From positions 558,001 to 622,000 of the forward strand of contig JASANH010001455.1 in NCBI GenBank assembly GCA_030248295.1: DNA of 64,000 nucleotides, in the 5' to 3' direction. The stretch is from Mesodorylaimus sp. YZB2_4. Its lineage: Eukaryota > Nematoda > Enoplea > Dorylaimida > Dorylaimidae. A model generated the notes under the pieces. The model was not told the DNA's origin. It worked only from the letters and a program-made list of their open reading frames with translations, and searched no databases. Shown here in pieces: positions 1 to 11,034 of the stretch (positions within the stretch are counted from its first letter, which is position 1; every line of letters begins with the position of its first letter). A program made the translations under genes and the position numbers.

Positions 1-162
1 TTGAGGGGAGGGGCACTGAGAATGAGGGTGGTGGGCAATCAATGGCATGTGGTGAAGTGCTGTTGGGTTTGTGTGGAGTGAACTAGCCACCACTGATGTG
101 CTGTGAGGCCCAGTCTGAGCTAGCTTAGACTGACTCGAGTCTCCATTTCGACCATGTTTCAG

Positions 163-316
163 GAGCAATCGAAACACGCGCACCAGTTTAGGGACGATCT
201 GTACCGTTACTACTTGGTCGTGTGCGTGCAGAATCGACGGACGGACAAGGCGGCTGAGTTCTTCGAAGTGTTGGCGCCCAGCTTGCACGCCGTCGATGGT
301 TGGAACGAGTGGTTTG
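163..316 (+). CDS. WDR91: WDR91-like protein, internal exon
   Basis: One exon preceded by a TTTCAG acceptor (ends 162) and followed by GTGAGT (317). It encodes about 51 residues: an LYRYYLV block, a Q-x-R-x-DKA-x-EFF block, then W-x-EWF. In WDR91 this series (LxRxYLV, QxNRNDKAxEFF, WKDWF) lies in the N-terminal region after the LisH part. WDR91 works with WDR81 in lowering endosomal PI3P during early-to-late endosome conversion. The ATG at 154 lies in the intron's pyrimidine tract and is not a likely start. I could not find the following exon or the C-terminal WD40 repeats in this window, so the gene may continue far away, be rearranged, or be a fragment. Family assignment rests on motif recall, without an alignment. 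Confidence 0.6.
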
Positions 317-1398
317 GTGAGTGGGTGTGGTCTGCTCCATCCCAGGGGAGGACAGTTGATGGCGGGACTACAACCGAGGGCTGTCCCCTGGGATGTTCTC
401 TGGGGAAGCTGCGACCCATAACCCAGAAGCATGCGTTTTTACAGAGCAGTATGTAAGACGGAATGCTGGAAAAAGACACGCTTTTGTAATCCAATAGGGT
501 CAATAGGAATTCCGACAAGCATTCTTACAAGACATTTGAAAACCCCTGTCATTCTCAAAAATTCTTGTAAGTGTTCTTGTCCGAATTTTGTGCAAGAAAT
601 TAGGAAAGTCTTCGCAGTCTTCTTGCAAGTCTTAGCAATGTTTTGTGAGCGCGTGGTCGCAGCGCTGCAAGCCTCCAAGAGCTAGAACGTTATGTCAAAG
701 AATCTTAGTCAGTCATTCAGGCCTGCCGCCTCAAAGCCAAAGTCTGTGCTAGGTTTTTGGATTATATATAGCTAAATATCAGATTGTGCCCTCGCGGCTA
801 TGGCATCTTCCGCCAGTGCTGAACGAATGTTTCAAAAAGTACTGTACTCGAATCATTCATGGCAATTAAAGGGCCGTCCACATTGCACCTTGTCAGCTAA
901 GGTGCTCTTCACATTGCGACTATCAGCTCGGCTAACTCACAAGTCATTCGCGGTCGGCTCAGTTTGCGGCTTGCGGTTAAGCCAGCTCGGCAGGGAGAGT
1001 TGAAAATTTTTAGTTTTTCCAGCCGAGGCCAGCCGAGCTTGGAATAATCGTTCCAGAGTTATCAACAGGAAAGTAGCCGATTTCGATTAGAACATGGATT
1101 ATCATGAAATTATTGAATTATTATGAACATATGAAACCTTATATCGGTTCTAGCGGCTTGGAATCTCAAAAACTTCAGGGTTTGAACCAGGAAATTTAGG
1201 AAAAAAAGCGGGTGGCGTCTGATGCGAGTCGGCATCATTTGCGTGAGGGGAACAGGTGGGACTGAGGCGTGAACTTTGGCATTTTAATCCAAAACACGAT
1301 TCGAGAATTGGTCTCGAGGAAGTCTAGAAATAGTGTGATTCAAGATTTACAGAAGGCACGCTAATTGAATTTAGAAACGAGCAGCTACAGTGAAGTTA
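317..1398. other. No gene recognised (intron or intergenic)
   Basis: Nothing coding is supported here. The continuation of the WDR91-like gene was looked for on the plus strand and not found. A TATATATA-like stretch lies near 765-772 with no gene attached. Confidence 0.5.
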
Positions 1399-1690
1399 GC
1401 GGCCGCGGTGGTGCAGCAGTTCGGCATTCGTCTCTCCGTATTGCTTGGGAGCGAGTGGCTGGACTTGTCCCGGGCTCGATCCCCGCTGATGGAGGTCGGT
1501 TTGCAAAACCATAAACCCTCGCTGACCTGCACGCCAGGCCGTGGGTGACTCACCTAGTACCCTAGAGGTGCTCCGAGTGGAGAGACGGAAGCCAAACGAG
1601 GAGACAGTCTCGGCTGTCGAAGACGGACAAGGTTCACAGCCTGCCCGCCATCGTCCGAGGAAGTCGGTGTCTTGTCCAGGATGGCCTCGC
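1399..1690 (+). repeat. SINE family 1 (tRNA-derived), copy 1
   Basis: Begins with GCGGCCGCGGTGGTGCAGC, has a box-A-like TGGTGCAGC stretch and, about 60 bp on, a box-B-like GGCTCGATCCCC, as in RNA polymerase III internal promoters. The same head and body recur at 21575 (minus), 51896/53309, 58817, 59802 (minus) and 62997, and the body alone at 63766. This copy is 3' truncated, ending at GGCCTCGC before the satellite array. Confidence 0.8.
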
Positions 1691-1730
1691 ATACCTCATA
1701 ATTGATCTAGATCTAGATCAATATATTACC

Positions 1731-2345
1731 TCATAATTGATCTAGAGCAACTTTGACTCCGTTGAAAAACATATATTTATCAATATGTTTTTATGATCAT
1801 TGAGTGTTATCACTGCGTTTTGAAATTTCCTGTGCTATTGAGTATAAATCGTGCAATTTTTGACTGCCTCCCAATTGATCTAGAGCAACTTCGCCTTCGT
1901 TTAAAAGACAAACATTTATTGATATATTTCTATGATCATTGAGTGTTATCACCGCATTTGAAAATTTTCCGTGCTATGAAGTATGAATCGTGCAATTTAT
2001 GACTACCTCCCATTTGATCTGGAGCAACTTCGACTTTGGTTAAAAAACAAACATTTATCAATATATTTCTATGATCATTGAGTGTTATCACTAGGTTTCA
2101 AAATTCCCCATGCTATCAAGTATGAATCGTGCAATTTATGACTACCTCCAAATTGATCTAGAGCAACTTTGACTTCGTTTAAAAACATACATTTATCCAT
2201 AAATCGCTATGATCATTGAGTGTTATCACCGCGTTCGAAAATTTCCCGTGCTATGAAGTATAAATTGTGCAATTTATGACTACCTCCTAAGTGATCCAAA
2301 GCAACTTTGACTTCGTTCAAAAAACATACATTCATCAATTCATTG
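1731..2345. repeat. 138-139 bp tandem satellite, about 4.4 copies
   Basis: The marker AATTGATCTAGAGCAACTT or a close variant recurs at about 1735, 1873, 2012, 2151 and 2289, giving steps of 138-139 bp. Each monomer also carries ATGATCATTGAGTGTTATCAC and CGTGCTAT..AGTAT.AAT. A single, more divergent inverted monomer sits at about 45295-45435, directly beside the gene whose fragment follows this array. Confidence 0.85.
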
Positions 2346-2423
2346 CTGATTGTGTCAAAATAAGTGCTCTCTAGCTAGTCTGTTATGGTCCCTCATGCTT
2401 AGTGCTATAGCTAGTGAAGACAT

Positions 2424-2745
2424 ATTCGAAATGACTTCAAGTGTGAGCAGCCCACACTCACGACTGGCCCGATCTCGCAGCAACCACCATCCAATTCCTC
2501 GATCTCGCAATCAGTATCGACTGCATTGTCATCGGGTGGAGGATGATGCTCGCGAAAGGTCGCTTCTGATGGTAGGTGGTTGCCATAAGTGATTTGGGGG
2601 AGTTGCAGTCTCGCCTCTTTTCGTGTGTCTGTGACGTGCCTGTGCTTGCGACTGAAATAGTGCAGTACGATAGATCGCGAACTGGTGAACGACCGAACCA
2701 GAAAAGCCAACCTGCATTTTTCCGTTGCTTGTGCTAGTCAGACCC
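2424..2745 (+). pseudogene. 3' fragment of the 45.7-kb membrane-protein gene
   Basis: This stretch is a near-identical inverted copy of 45440-45770, which holds the last roughly 35 codons and 3' flank of the minus-strand membrane protein ending at 45651. Relative to that gene the copy lacks four bases (ATGT after GAGCAGC, near 2451), so the reading frame shifts and the original ending is lost. Similarity starts at about 2424 and ends near 2747 (CCTGCG). No transmembrane or 5' part is present. It is a truncated, frameshifted duplicate. Confidence 0.8.
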
Positions 2746-3164
2746 TTGCCTGCGTACTTTACCGCAATTGTCAAAAATTGGCGGGAATTAAAAAACTGTG
2801 CGACGTCTTCGAGTTCACAAAGCGATGGATTCAGTCAGGGCAAACGTGCTTTTGGCGGGCGAAGAGCAACCACCCTTCGAGGAGGTGTCTGAACATGAGG
2901 GTCCATAGTTCACTGTCTTTTAAATTCTGTTTTCGGATAGTAGACAATGGTTCTACAAAAACAGCTACTATTTCCAAGTCGTCGAGCTGACCTAGCTTGT
3001 CGTGACGTCTTGTCGAATCCTAGTTTTTCCAATCCAACAGTCAACAAACGTCGAGTGGATATTGGGCAGGCGAACTCGAGTTAGTCTCGTGTCTGTGTAC
3101 TCGGTGGAGGAATGAACAAGTACACCTTTCTTTGACACTCTTCACTCCTTATCCAATCGTCCAG

Positions 3165-5628
3165 TGCACACAACTTGTTGACGAGCCGATTCGAGGGCCG
3201 TCCGGCGGCTCAGTCGTACCTTGTCCGAGTCATGGAGGGGTTTGGTGATGGACTGACGTCTTTGCGTCTGCTGCGTACCATGTTCACTGAATATCGTCTA
3301 TGCGCCTGGCACATCGTCTCGTCGAACATTTCTAATCGACGATTGATTGTCGATTTCAAGTTCAATACTGGTCGAAACAGTGGAGCATTGGGTGGCAAAT
3401 CATTGGGGCCGTCGACTTTGTTCTGCATGCAAATAGTCAAGCAGCTGTACACTTATTTGAACATACGCCAATGGACAATTGTGTCGGGCGATCGGGAATC
3501 GGAAATGGTCCATTTCAGTTTCACATTCGAATTCAAAAAAGACCTATCTCGATTACCGTCCAGCTGCGTGAGGCCGGCAGTGGTGACTGGTCGTGAGCAG
3601 AGACAATGGTACGATAGTGACGATACAATGAGTCAAGTCATGGGCATTATGCGCGATCTGGAACAGCTGGATGGCAGAGAGCAATTTCATCTCAAGTCTT
3701 CCTCCATCGCCTTCAAGTCGTCCACTTCGGGTGCTCTGACTGAGAATACGGATGCTGAGAGGAGAAGCACAGACTCGCTTCTGCTGGCGACACCGCCCAT
3801 GAGACAGAGGATGGGGTGGTATGATGAGAATGAGTTGGTAAGGATCTAGTGATATATTGATTGATCGATCGATCAGGATCTCCACAAGCGTCTGATGATC
3901 GATCGCTTGATCGTCAAGTTCTGCTGACAAGAGGCTCGCTAATTGCTGCTTTGAAAAGTAGCTCCACAATTAAGCGTCTTGTTATTATCTATTGATTATC
4001 GATCGATCATTTTCGAATCGATAGTTCAATCAATCATTAATCAATAATGACCAATCCATGGATTGGTTAATCGACTATTATTTGATTTTGATCGACTCGA
4101 CTGGTCGATTGGTTAGTCGATTGATAAACAATGATTTATTGATTGTGTAGTCAATCAATGACATTGGTCGAGTCGAGTGTTGATTGATTGGTCATTTAAT
4201 CGATCAAGACCAACCGTTATCAATGATTTACTGTTAAATCGATTATTGATTATTGTCTTATCACTGAATCGATCCTTGTCGATCATTAAACGGCCAATTT
4301 ATCACCGATTTTATCAGTGATCATGCGGCCATCGATTAGGGACTGATTCTCTGCAGTTTAATCATTGGCTGGTCATCAGTTGTTTGCCACTGATCGATCT
4401 ATTTATCGCCCTCTAATGACCAGTCAATCAATATTAAACAGACGGTTACCTCAACTTTGTCCTGATCTGTATGCAGTTATCGATTGGCGATTGATTCCTT
4501 GCAGATTAATCATCGACCGACCATTATTTGTTTGATACTGATCCATCGATCGCTTGATAAGCCACCTGTGATCAATCAAACAATATTTGAGGGGTAACTA
4601 CCTTAACTTTGTCTTGATCAGTGGTCATACGGTTATCGATTGGTGACCGATTCTTTTGTGGATTTATCATCGACCGATCATCAGTTGTTTGCCACTGATC
4701 AATCGATCGATCGATCGGGTTTATCACTCACGAATGATCAATCAAGTTTAAAGAGATGATTACCTCAACTTAATCCTGATCATTCCTGATCCTAATCATT
4801 CGGTCATCGATTTTTGGCTGATTCCTTGCATAATCATCATCGACTGATCATCAGTTGCTTGCCACTGATTGATCGATCGATTGATTACCCACCAATGGCT
4901 AATAACTTTGTCCTGATCAGTAATCATGCAGTTATCAATTAGCGATTAATTCCTTGCGGATTAATTATTGCCTGATCATCAGTTGCTTGCCACTGATCGA
5001 TCGATTGATCCTTCCCCAATGACCAATCACTCAATATTACAGAGATGATTACCTCAAGTTTATCCTGATCATTTGATTGCAGGAATCAGATGGCAACGAC
5101 CAGTATCTGCAAGATGAACTGGCCAACTGGCGAATGGGCGTGTGCCTACGCTCACCCCCATACGGCTGTTCCTCAAGCCGCAACAGCCTGTCAACCAATT
5201 CTAGTTCCCGGAGTCGCAGCGCTATTAGACGGCCAATCGCTCGTAAACCACCTCCCGTACAGGCGTCCTCGTTCCACATTGTCTCCACTGCCAGATCATC
5301 ACAACCCGACGAGGCTGTCCCGTCCCCACCCAATGCGAGCACTGGCCCTTCAGCCAGTGTTCACGGCCGAAGTCGATCAGCTTGTACGAGGGGTGCGACG
5401 AATGCGTTTTCGCTGAGTGATAAGAGGGGCGGTGATCGAGTGGAGCCGTGCTTCCTCAGAAAGCCAGTCATCCGAGATGGCGGTCTGATTGGGAAACGAA
5501 AGGAGAGTGCAGAGGCGACTGGGACAGGACACACGCACAGTGGTCACATGAATTTCGTTGCAGTCCCTTCGGCTGCACAGCATTCGAAGACTGGTAAGAC
5601 TATGACCCGCTGCGGGATGGAGATCTGA
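3165..5628 (+). CDS. Two-exon gene of unknown function, Ser-rich C-terminus
   Basis: Exon 1 runs to 3837 (GAGTTG|GTAAGG) and exon 2 starts at 5083 (GATTGCAG|GAATCA). The frame is kept across the junction and ends at a stop at 5626-5628. An acceptor-like CCAG at 3161-3164 makes 3165 a possible exon start; the first ATG is at 3232. The first half looks like a compact folded domain with alternating hydrophobic strands, including a WHIVSSN stretch, a GPSTLFCM stretch and a WTIVSGDRE stretch. The rest is low-complexity, rich in Ser, Arg and Pro. A GTAAGA at 5594 could be a further donor. The last part of exon 2 (from about 5447) is repeated at 6678-6820, so the natural C-terminus is uncertain. I do not recognise the family. 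Confidence 0.55.
3838..5082. repeat. GATC/ATCGAT-rich intron with degenerate tandem array
   Basis: The intron is filled with GATCGATCGAT-type sequence. From about 4320 a unit recurs with landmarks 'gccactgatc' at about 4386, 4534 (variant), 4691, 4861 and 4989, each preceded by 'ATCATCGACCGATCATCAGTT'-like sequence in shortened forms and followed by 'TACCTCAACTTTGTCCTGATC'-like sequence. Spacing is 128-170 bp, so the array is old and uneven. Confidence 0.7.
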
Positions 5629-5864
5629 TCGTGGTAAGCGAGAGGGGAGACTCGTCTGGATGCAGCTGAGGGAGGCAAGATCCACTGATGGGCTCTTCTG
5701 TTAGGACCAGCGGAGGGCACACATGTGTCTAGTGGGATCAGCTTATTGGCACTGATAAGCCCTTCCATTAAAGTCTGTAATTAGCACTGCTTGACTCATG
5801 CCCAAGAAAACAGTTGTGCGATGGAGTGAATGCTCGACTGTGCTGAAAGATAGCAGCACCGTAC

Positions 5865-5985
5865 AACGCACTCGAGACCTAAGGAACACATAGTCATTTT
5901 TTCCAGTATTTGCCAATCATTTTTTCCAGGCGGGAGTCGAACTCTTGCGCATAAGCGAGCACCTAGAGTGAGGTGAGAGGCAGAC
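5865..5985 (-). repeat. SINE family 2 (tRNA-derived), degraded copy
   Basis: On the minus strand it carries a box-B-like GTTCGACTCCCGC, preceded by a GTCTGCCTCTCACC segment and followed by the tail shared with 20839, 37731, 50604, 53717 and 62326, including 'AATGATTG' and 'CTCGAGTGCG'. Confidence 0.6.
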
Positions 5986-6162
5986 ATAGCCGCGGGTGCA
6001 GTCGGAAGACTCACCTTCCTCCAGTCCGACCAATAATTGGTGGGTGACATTCTCCCCAGGTCCCGCCACCCGAAGGACAGCACCTACATAGCCAAGGCGC
6101 TGGCATGCACAGGCGTTATACTGTACACCTCTTCAGACTGGACTGGCCAATGTTCAATGTGC

Positions 6163-6288
6163 AAGAAAGGGACGGACCGTCTGGACAAGCAATGTGACAA
6201 TTGCAAACGACAGTACTGCGCAGAGTGCATATGGTGGTGTGTCATCTCGAAAAGACAACGTTGTCTGATGTGTTACAGTGGCGGATAG
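6163..6288 (+). CDS. Possible small zinc-finger exon
   Basis: An open frame that extends upstream to 6037 without an ATG contains a dense cysteine pattern: C-x2-C, then C-x2-C, C-x2-C and C-x2-C within about 40 residues, ending just before a TAG at 6286. Such paired cysteines fit a RING/FYVE-like zinc-binding fold. The first in-frame ATG is at about 6163, inside the motif, so this is more likely the last exon of an unseen gene, or a fragment, than a complete gene. An acceptor-like CCTCCAG lies near 6023. No partner exon was identified. Confidence 0.3.
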   Translation, partial: KKGTDRLDKQCDNCKRQYCAECIWWCVISKRQRCLMCYSGG

Positions 6289-9200
6289 ACTTCCTGCCCT
6301 GTGTCAGAGTAAACGACCTCATTGTTCTGATTGTGCTCCTCTTGTTCGTTCAACCAGCAAGCTCTCTACAATTCCCCGCGACCACATTTCTAGGACTGCA
6401 CGGCTTAAACCGATTGGAGCATGTCAGTTCGGGTTTGCCAGCAACTGAACCTATGCAGACAATACAGATACCCGACCCTGACAAAAGAATGAAAGGATTA
6501 GCACATGGCTCGATAATATCTGCCGTAAAGCAAATGGAATTTCAAAAACCTCACAATTAGCTGCTTTTGTGCCTCGTCTATGAGGTTTACAGAATCTGCT
6601 CGCATGCTGAAGTAATCGGGTGCAGGTCAGTGTATGCATGATCACATGCAATCAGACCAGGTTGCTCCGTTCTGTCGTGTCACGCTTTCTCAGGATCCGA
6701 GATGCCAGTCATCCGAGATGGTGGCCTGATTGGGAAAAGAAAGGAGAGCGTGTGCGACTGGACAAATGAACATTGGTCGGATCGAATTTGTTTGCAGTCC
6801 CTGCATTCGAAGACAGGCAAGAGTGGGTTCCACAGGGGGATTGAACTTGAGATAAGAGTGGCTCTGATCACGGCTCCTCCAAAGCCCCTACAGTCTTCGC
6901 AACCTTTATCGTTGCCCTATCTTAATAAGGATGCAACCAAGCCTGGCAGGAGTAGGCGAGAAAGCGCCTGACCCAAATGGGCGGGACAAAAACTCCGAAT
7001 GGAGTGGGCAAGTCTTGCGACTGTACCTGTGGCTGAAACCTCAACGCGAGAGGTTGATGTCTCCCAGCCAGGGGAGCATATCGATTACTCTCTCCCACTC
7101 GCCATGTCCTACCCAGGCACGAGGGTTACACGACATACTGTAAAGTCTAGCTTGGGCTCACAACAGCTTGCCTGAAACCATTGCTGTAATTGACAGTGCT
7201 CAAAGACGTGCTTTCGTTGAATCCAGCCTGACTGTGAGTCCAGAAGCCTCCCATCAACCCGCAACTACTGTAATGTTGCCACAGGTACAGCAGAGGCAGA
7301 AACTGTAACTGGATTAAAAGATCCAGCATGCAGGTTTGAGGCACAGTTTTTTCAGATATTTCAAGGAAGTGTATTTCGCATCGTAGTGGTACAAATATCC
7401 GCTAGGTATGCGGGCAGTGAAGGCTCACTTACATTCCCCACCGAGTTCTCAGAGCGGCGCACTGCTTGGAATGGTCCCAGATTTCATGTTCGAGGATTAC
7501 TGTGAACAGATTTCACTGGACCCTGAAAACTCGGGGACCAGTATAAATGCACCAAAATCAGGAAAGCGAGTATAAAAGCGACCAAGTTGGCACTCTTTTA
7601 CTTTAGGCGCCTGTACTGAGCCCCGATTGGTGTCCCTGCGTTTTTGCGCAAAAAGCCAAAGTTTGTGCAAAAACGCTGCGACCCATTTCTATCGAGTTTA
7701 AAACTCGGCGATCGACTGTAAAATTTTGAACAGAAGGGTGACCGATGCAGCTTTTATTGCTGAATCCGAAAACAAATTCAAAATGTCGGTTTGAGAGGGA
7801 TTTTGACCTGTTCTTCCTCATTTTCTGAACCTAGTTCTCATTGGCTACGCCTGATTTATTGATCATGCTGTTGAATTCGAGTATTCGATTGATCGTTGTG
7901 ACCATTCGATCCGATCATTTCTATCGATTGATTGATTGATCGTGTGATCGAGTGATCGTGTGATCGATCACTTAATCTGTTGTTTGATTTACTTAATAAT
8001 ATGATTCATAGATCCCTGAATCGATCATATAGATCAGATCAACTCATCGTATCGATCAGATTAGCTGATCATATCGATCACCCGATCATATCAAACAGCG
8101 GATTGATCAGCCAGTCATCCGCACAGTGATCGGGCATCAATCGATCAGTCATTCTTATACGATTCTTTCATAATCTTTATTTGTATTAGCTGTATCAATA
8201 TTTTCAAACTACCCCACTCTTATCGATCACAAACACTACAGAAAAGCATTTGCGCATATAGTTATCACATTGATCTGTTTTCGTGTATTTCTAATCGTAT
8301 AGGACCTCTGTCTAGCAATAAGCCCCCGTTTCCGACTGTTTTGCGCCACGCATCCGTGCAAAGAGCAGAAAGCGTTCTTCTCTTGGACTGCTCCTCCCTA
8401 AACGCAGGGACCGAGTCCCAGTTTCTGAGAACGCAGGACAGCGCGCTCAGGATCAGGGACTCTGGAGCCAGTACAAACGCCCTCGCGGTGACAGAATGGC
8501 AGAGAACTCTGTCCTGAGCGCGCAATCACAGAGAATTCGGTGGCCAGTATAAACGAGCATGGAGCATTCCCGACCAGATAATAGGAGCGGCAATGCACCT
8601 CTGTCTTGCGCCTTTTTGCGGGATAGCTTGTAGCTGTTACAATGGTACTCGCAAGAGGCCAGCAAAAACTCTTCGAAAGTGTGTCATTCTCCGTTTACTC
8701 CTTGCGGCTAAGGAAAAATGGAAACACACAGTTTGGTCCTCGTTTTAGTGATGCTTGCGTAGCTTCAAGAAAGAGCACACGCCCGTTCTGGTTACAACCC
8801 TCGTGCCTGGTGGGTCATGGCGAGTCCCCTGGCTGGGAGACAGAACAAACCTTGTCAATAGAGACCTTGAAAAAACGGAGTGAAATCACTCCAAAAATTG
8901 CCTTCGCTTTGTGAATTTAAAATCCACTAAAGCACTGTTACTCGGACTCGTATTTGTGCATCTTGTTCCCATTCCAAACTTTATCCCCACAAATCCAGTA
9001 AAGAATTAAACTGACGTCATTGAATTACTCTTCTTCCCACTCAAACTGTCCTTTCCACTATAGTTAATAAAAAAAAGCCGCTTTTCTTTCCGATCCATTG
9101 AAGACTAGACAAGTGCGGCGAGTGCGACTGGGCTTTTTCCCAGCCTATTATGAACACGTCCATTCCCAAGCCGAGTCTCGGTCTGTATAACAAAAGAAAA

Positions 9201-9811
9201 TAACAAGGCTAATTATGCGCTTTTAGACAGGCGAAAAATAGGTAAAAGCTATGAAAGCTTTTATGACGACCCGTCAATGCTGGCTCTAAGCTGATGATGA
9301 GAAGGGGCTCGAGACGAAGACAGCCAATCTTCAGTAACAGCTTCGCATCGCTCGTTTCCTTCTTGACACAGTCGACATTTGCTCACTGCCTACGATGCAA
9401 GGATGGATGGCTTCCAGGCCCGACATTCGAGGATGCTCGAGGATTCAAATTGCTCGTGTTAATTAAAAGGGGACCACTGAATAATGAAGCCATTTCTATA
9501 AAACTGCTTGCATTTTATCCATTTCTCACACTTTTCTCCTCGCGAGTAACAAATAAATGATCAGATTTGGGTTGATGAAAATCGATTTATGGTCGGAGAG
9601 TGAAAAGGAACAAATTTTTAGAATGATTTTTTCATATTTCTTGATTTTGAGCCACGCTTATACCACAGTGGCTGTGCCCAGGCGACCAGCTATCGAAGTG
9701 AGGTAAGTGGGCCAGTAAGAGAGCAGCAAGCCGATTGTGAGTCATCTCTGGATTCGTTCGGATTGCCCAAAATCGCAATGGAAAACTTACACCTCTTAGC
9801 TCAAGTTAAGA
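6289..9811. other. Gene-poor repeat-bearing stretch
   Basis: No convincing gene. It holds a second copy (6678-6820) of the tail of the 3.2-5.6 kb gene, a family-C repeat (6975-7140, minus; fragment at 8795-8850), a GATC-rich low-complexity run (7850-8110) and several near-identical CCAGTATAAA-type boxes (about 7540, 8470, 8550). Confidence 0.5.
6975..7140 (-). repeat. Family-C dispersed repeat
   Basis: Core of about 130-160 bp containing CTCCCCTGGCTGGGA, GGTTGATGTTTC and CAGTCGGAGTTTTTGTCCC (as read on the minus strand), and ending towards GCGAGTGGG/CCATGGC. Related copies lie at 32565-32720 (-), 33180-33310 (+), 34720-34860 (-), 48150-48275 (+), 48525-48640 (+) and 51005-51155 (+). A short piece is at 8795-8850. 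Class is unknown; no coding capacity is seen. Confidence 0.7.
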
Positions 9812-9814
9812 TGA

Positions 9815-10012
9815 TACACCATTTCACAGCTCTCGAACAACGCAAAATTTGAATTTCCCACTGCAAGCCGTTTATGACAGATTTACATGTGACTAGCGCA
9901 CGGGCTTTAAAATCAGGAACATATTTTGTCGATGCAAAAATGTCATTAGCGGCTTACAGCGGGAAATTTAAATTTTGCTATGTACAAAACCTGTGAGATG
10001 GTCTATCGTGAG
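9815..10012. mobile_element. Foldback MITE family 1, short copy
   Basis: Two arms in inverted orientation carry ACCATTTCACAG and then AATTTGAATTTCCC..TGCAAGCCG.TTATGACA. The right arm reads TGTCATTAGCGGC..GCGGGAAATTTAAATT...GTGAGATGGT. Related elements lie at 12332-12668 and 32211-32527. With no open frame, it looks like a non-autonomous element with long terminal inverted repeats. Confidence 0.75.
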
Positions 10013-11034
10013 AATAAGCCAGAGTGATCAGAAGGGCCTAGTTCATCTAGCTGAGCCATTATGAATAGTCCGACCTTCTCATATTCTCCATGTGGAGGCT
10101 TGACTGGCATTCGACCCTCTGCACGGAGCTGGCAGCTGGGAGTAACTAGTCAGAGTGATGTTTCAGCCATGGGTCGGAAAACTTGGATGGTTGCCCTAGG
10201 TTTTGGTGTGGTGCTAAAGCTCTACTGTCATTGCCTCTAGTGACACGGAGCTAGTCGCATGCAGCCAGTTGTTTCGGCTCATGAAAGAAAAGGTGGCCAG
10301 GTTTTTACAGTTAGCTAATTACTGGCATCTGATTTTGATACCCGAACAACTGTGGCTTTTGCACGTTTCTTCTCATAGAGCGACTTGACATATTGAACTT
10401 TAAGAAGTACAAGCACCATTCTGCAAACTTTGATATCAACACAAACACCACTTGCGAGACAGTTTAGGCGTGCGCCATCCGCGCTCACGGTCAGTGAGCT
10501 TATAAGCGAGTGTTCGACTTGGCGCAGGGGATTATTTCTTGCGTTATGTGTCCCTTCGCCTCGTGCTAGAGCAGGAAGAGGAACAGGGTCTGTCACCGCA
10601 TATTGATCATGCCCCACCGAAGCAGAGGTTCTTGAGTAGGTCCCTGAACAATCGAAAGTTTATAACCCCAGGACCTGTTCGAGGAAACACATTGGTACAC
10701 ATCCACGTGAAGGTGCAGGAAATGCAGTCATGTTGTAATACGACTGGAGCAGTGACTGGTGGAGCTTTGGCACCAAGCCAAAAACCCAGAGCAGACAAAC
10801 GAGTCTTTCGATCTAGTCCACGGCTGAAACATCACCCTGGGTGATGTCCAGGCGCTGGCTCCGTGCAGAGTATCGTCGAGCCTCTACAATGCACAGTGGT
10901 GCAGGCTAAAATGTTTCAGTAATTTTTCAAGCAGTCCAGTCCAAAAATTTTAATCCCATGCAGTCCAGTAGTGTTGTGAGACTGAAAAGACAGAATTGAT
11001 ATCTTGTAGTGATTGGAGAGGATTTTATCACTAG
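10013..11034. repeat. Family-D dispersed repeats, no gene
   Basis: The stretch 10720-10900 shares blocks with 36605-36785 and, more weakly, 51710-51890 and 10090-10200. Shared blocks include GCCAAAAACCCAG, GGCTGAAAC and GTCGAGCCTCTAC. The signal-peptide exon of the first channel gene should lie in or before this stretch but could not be found. Confidence 0.5.
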
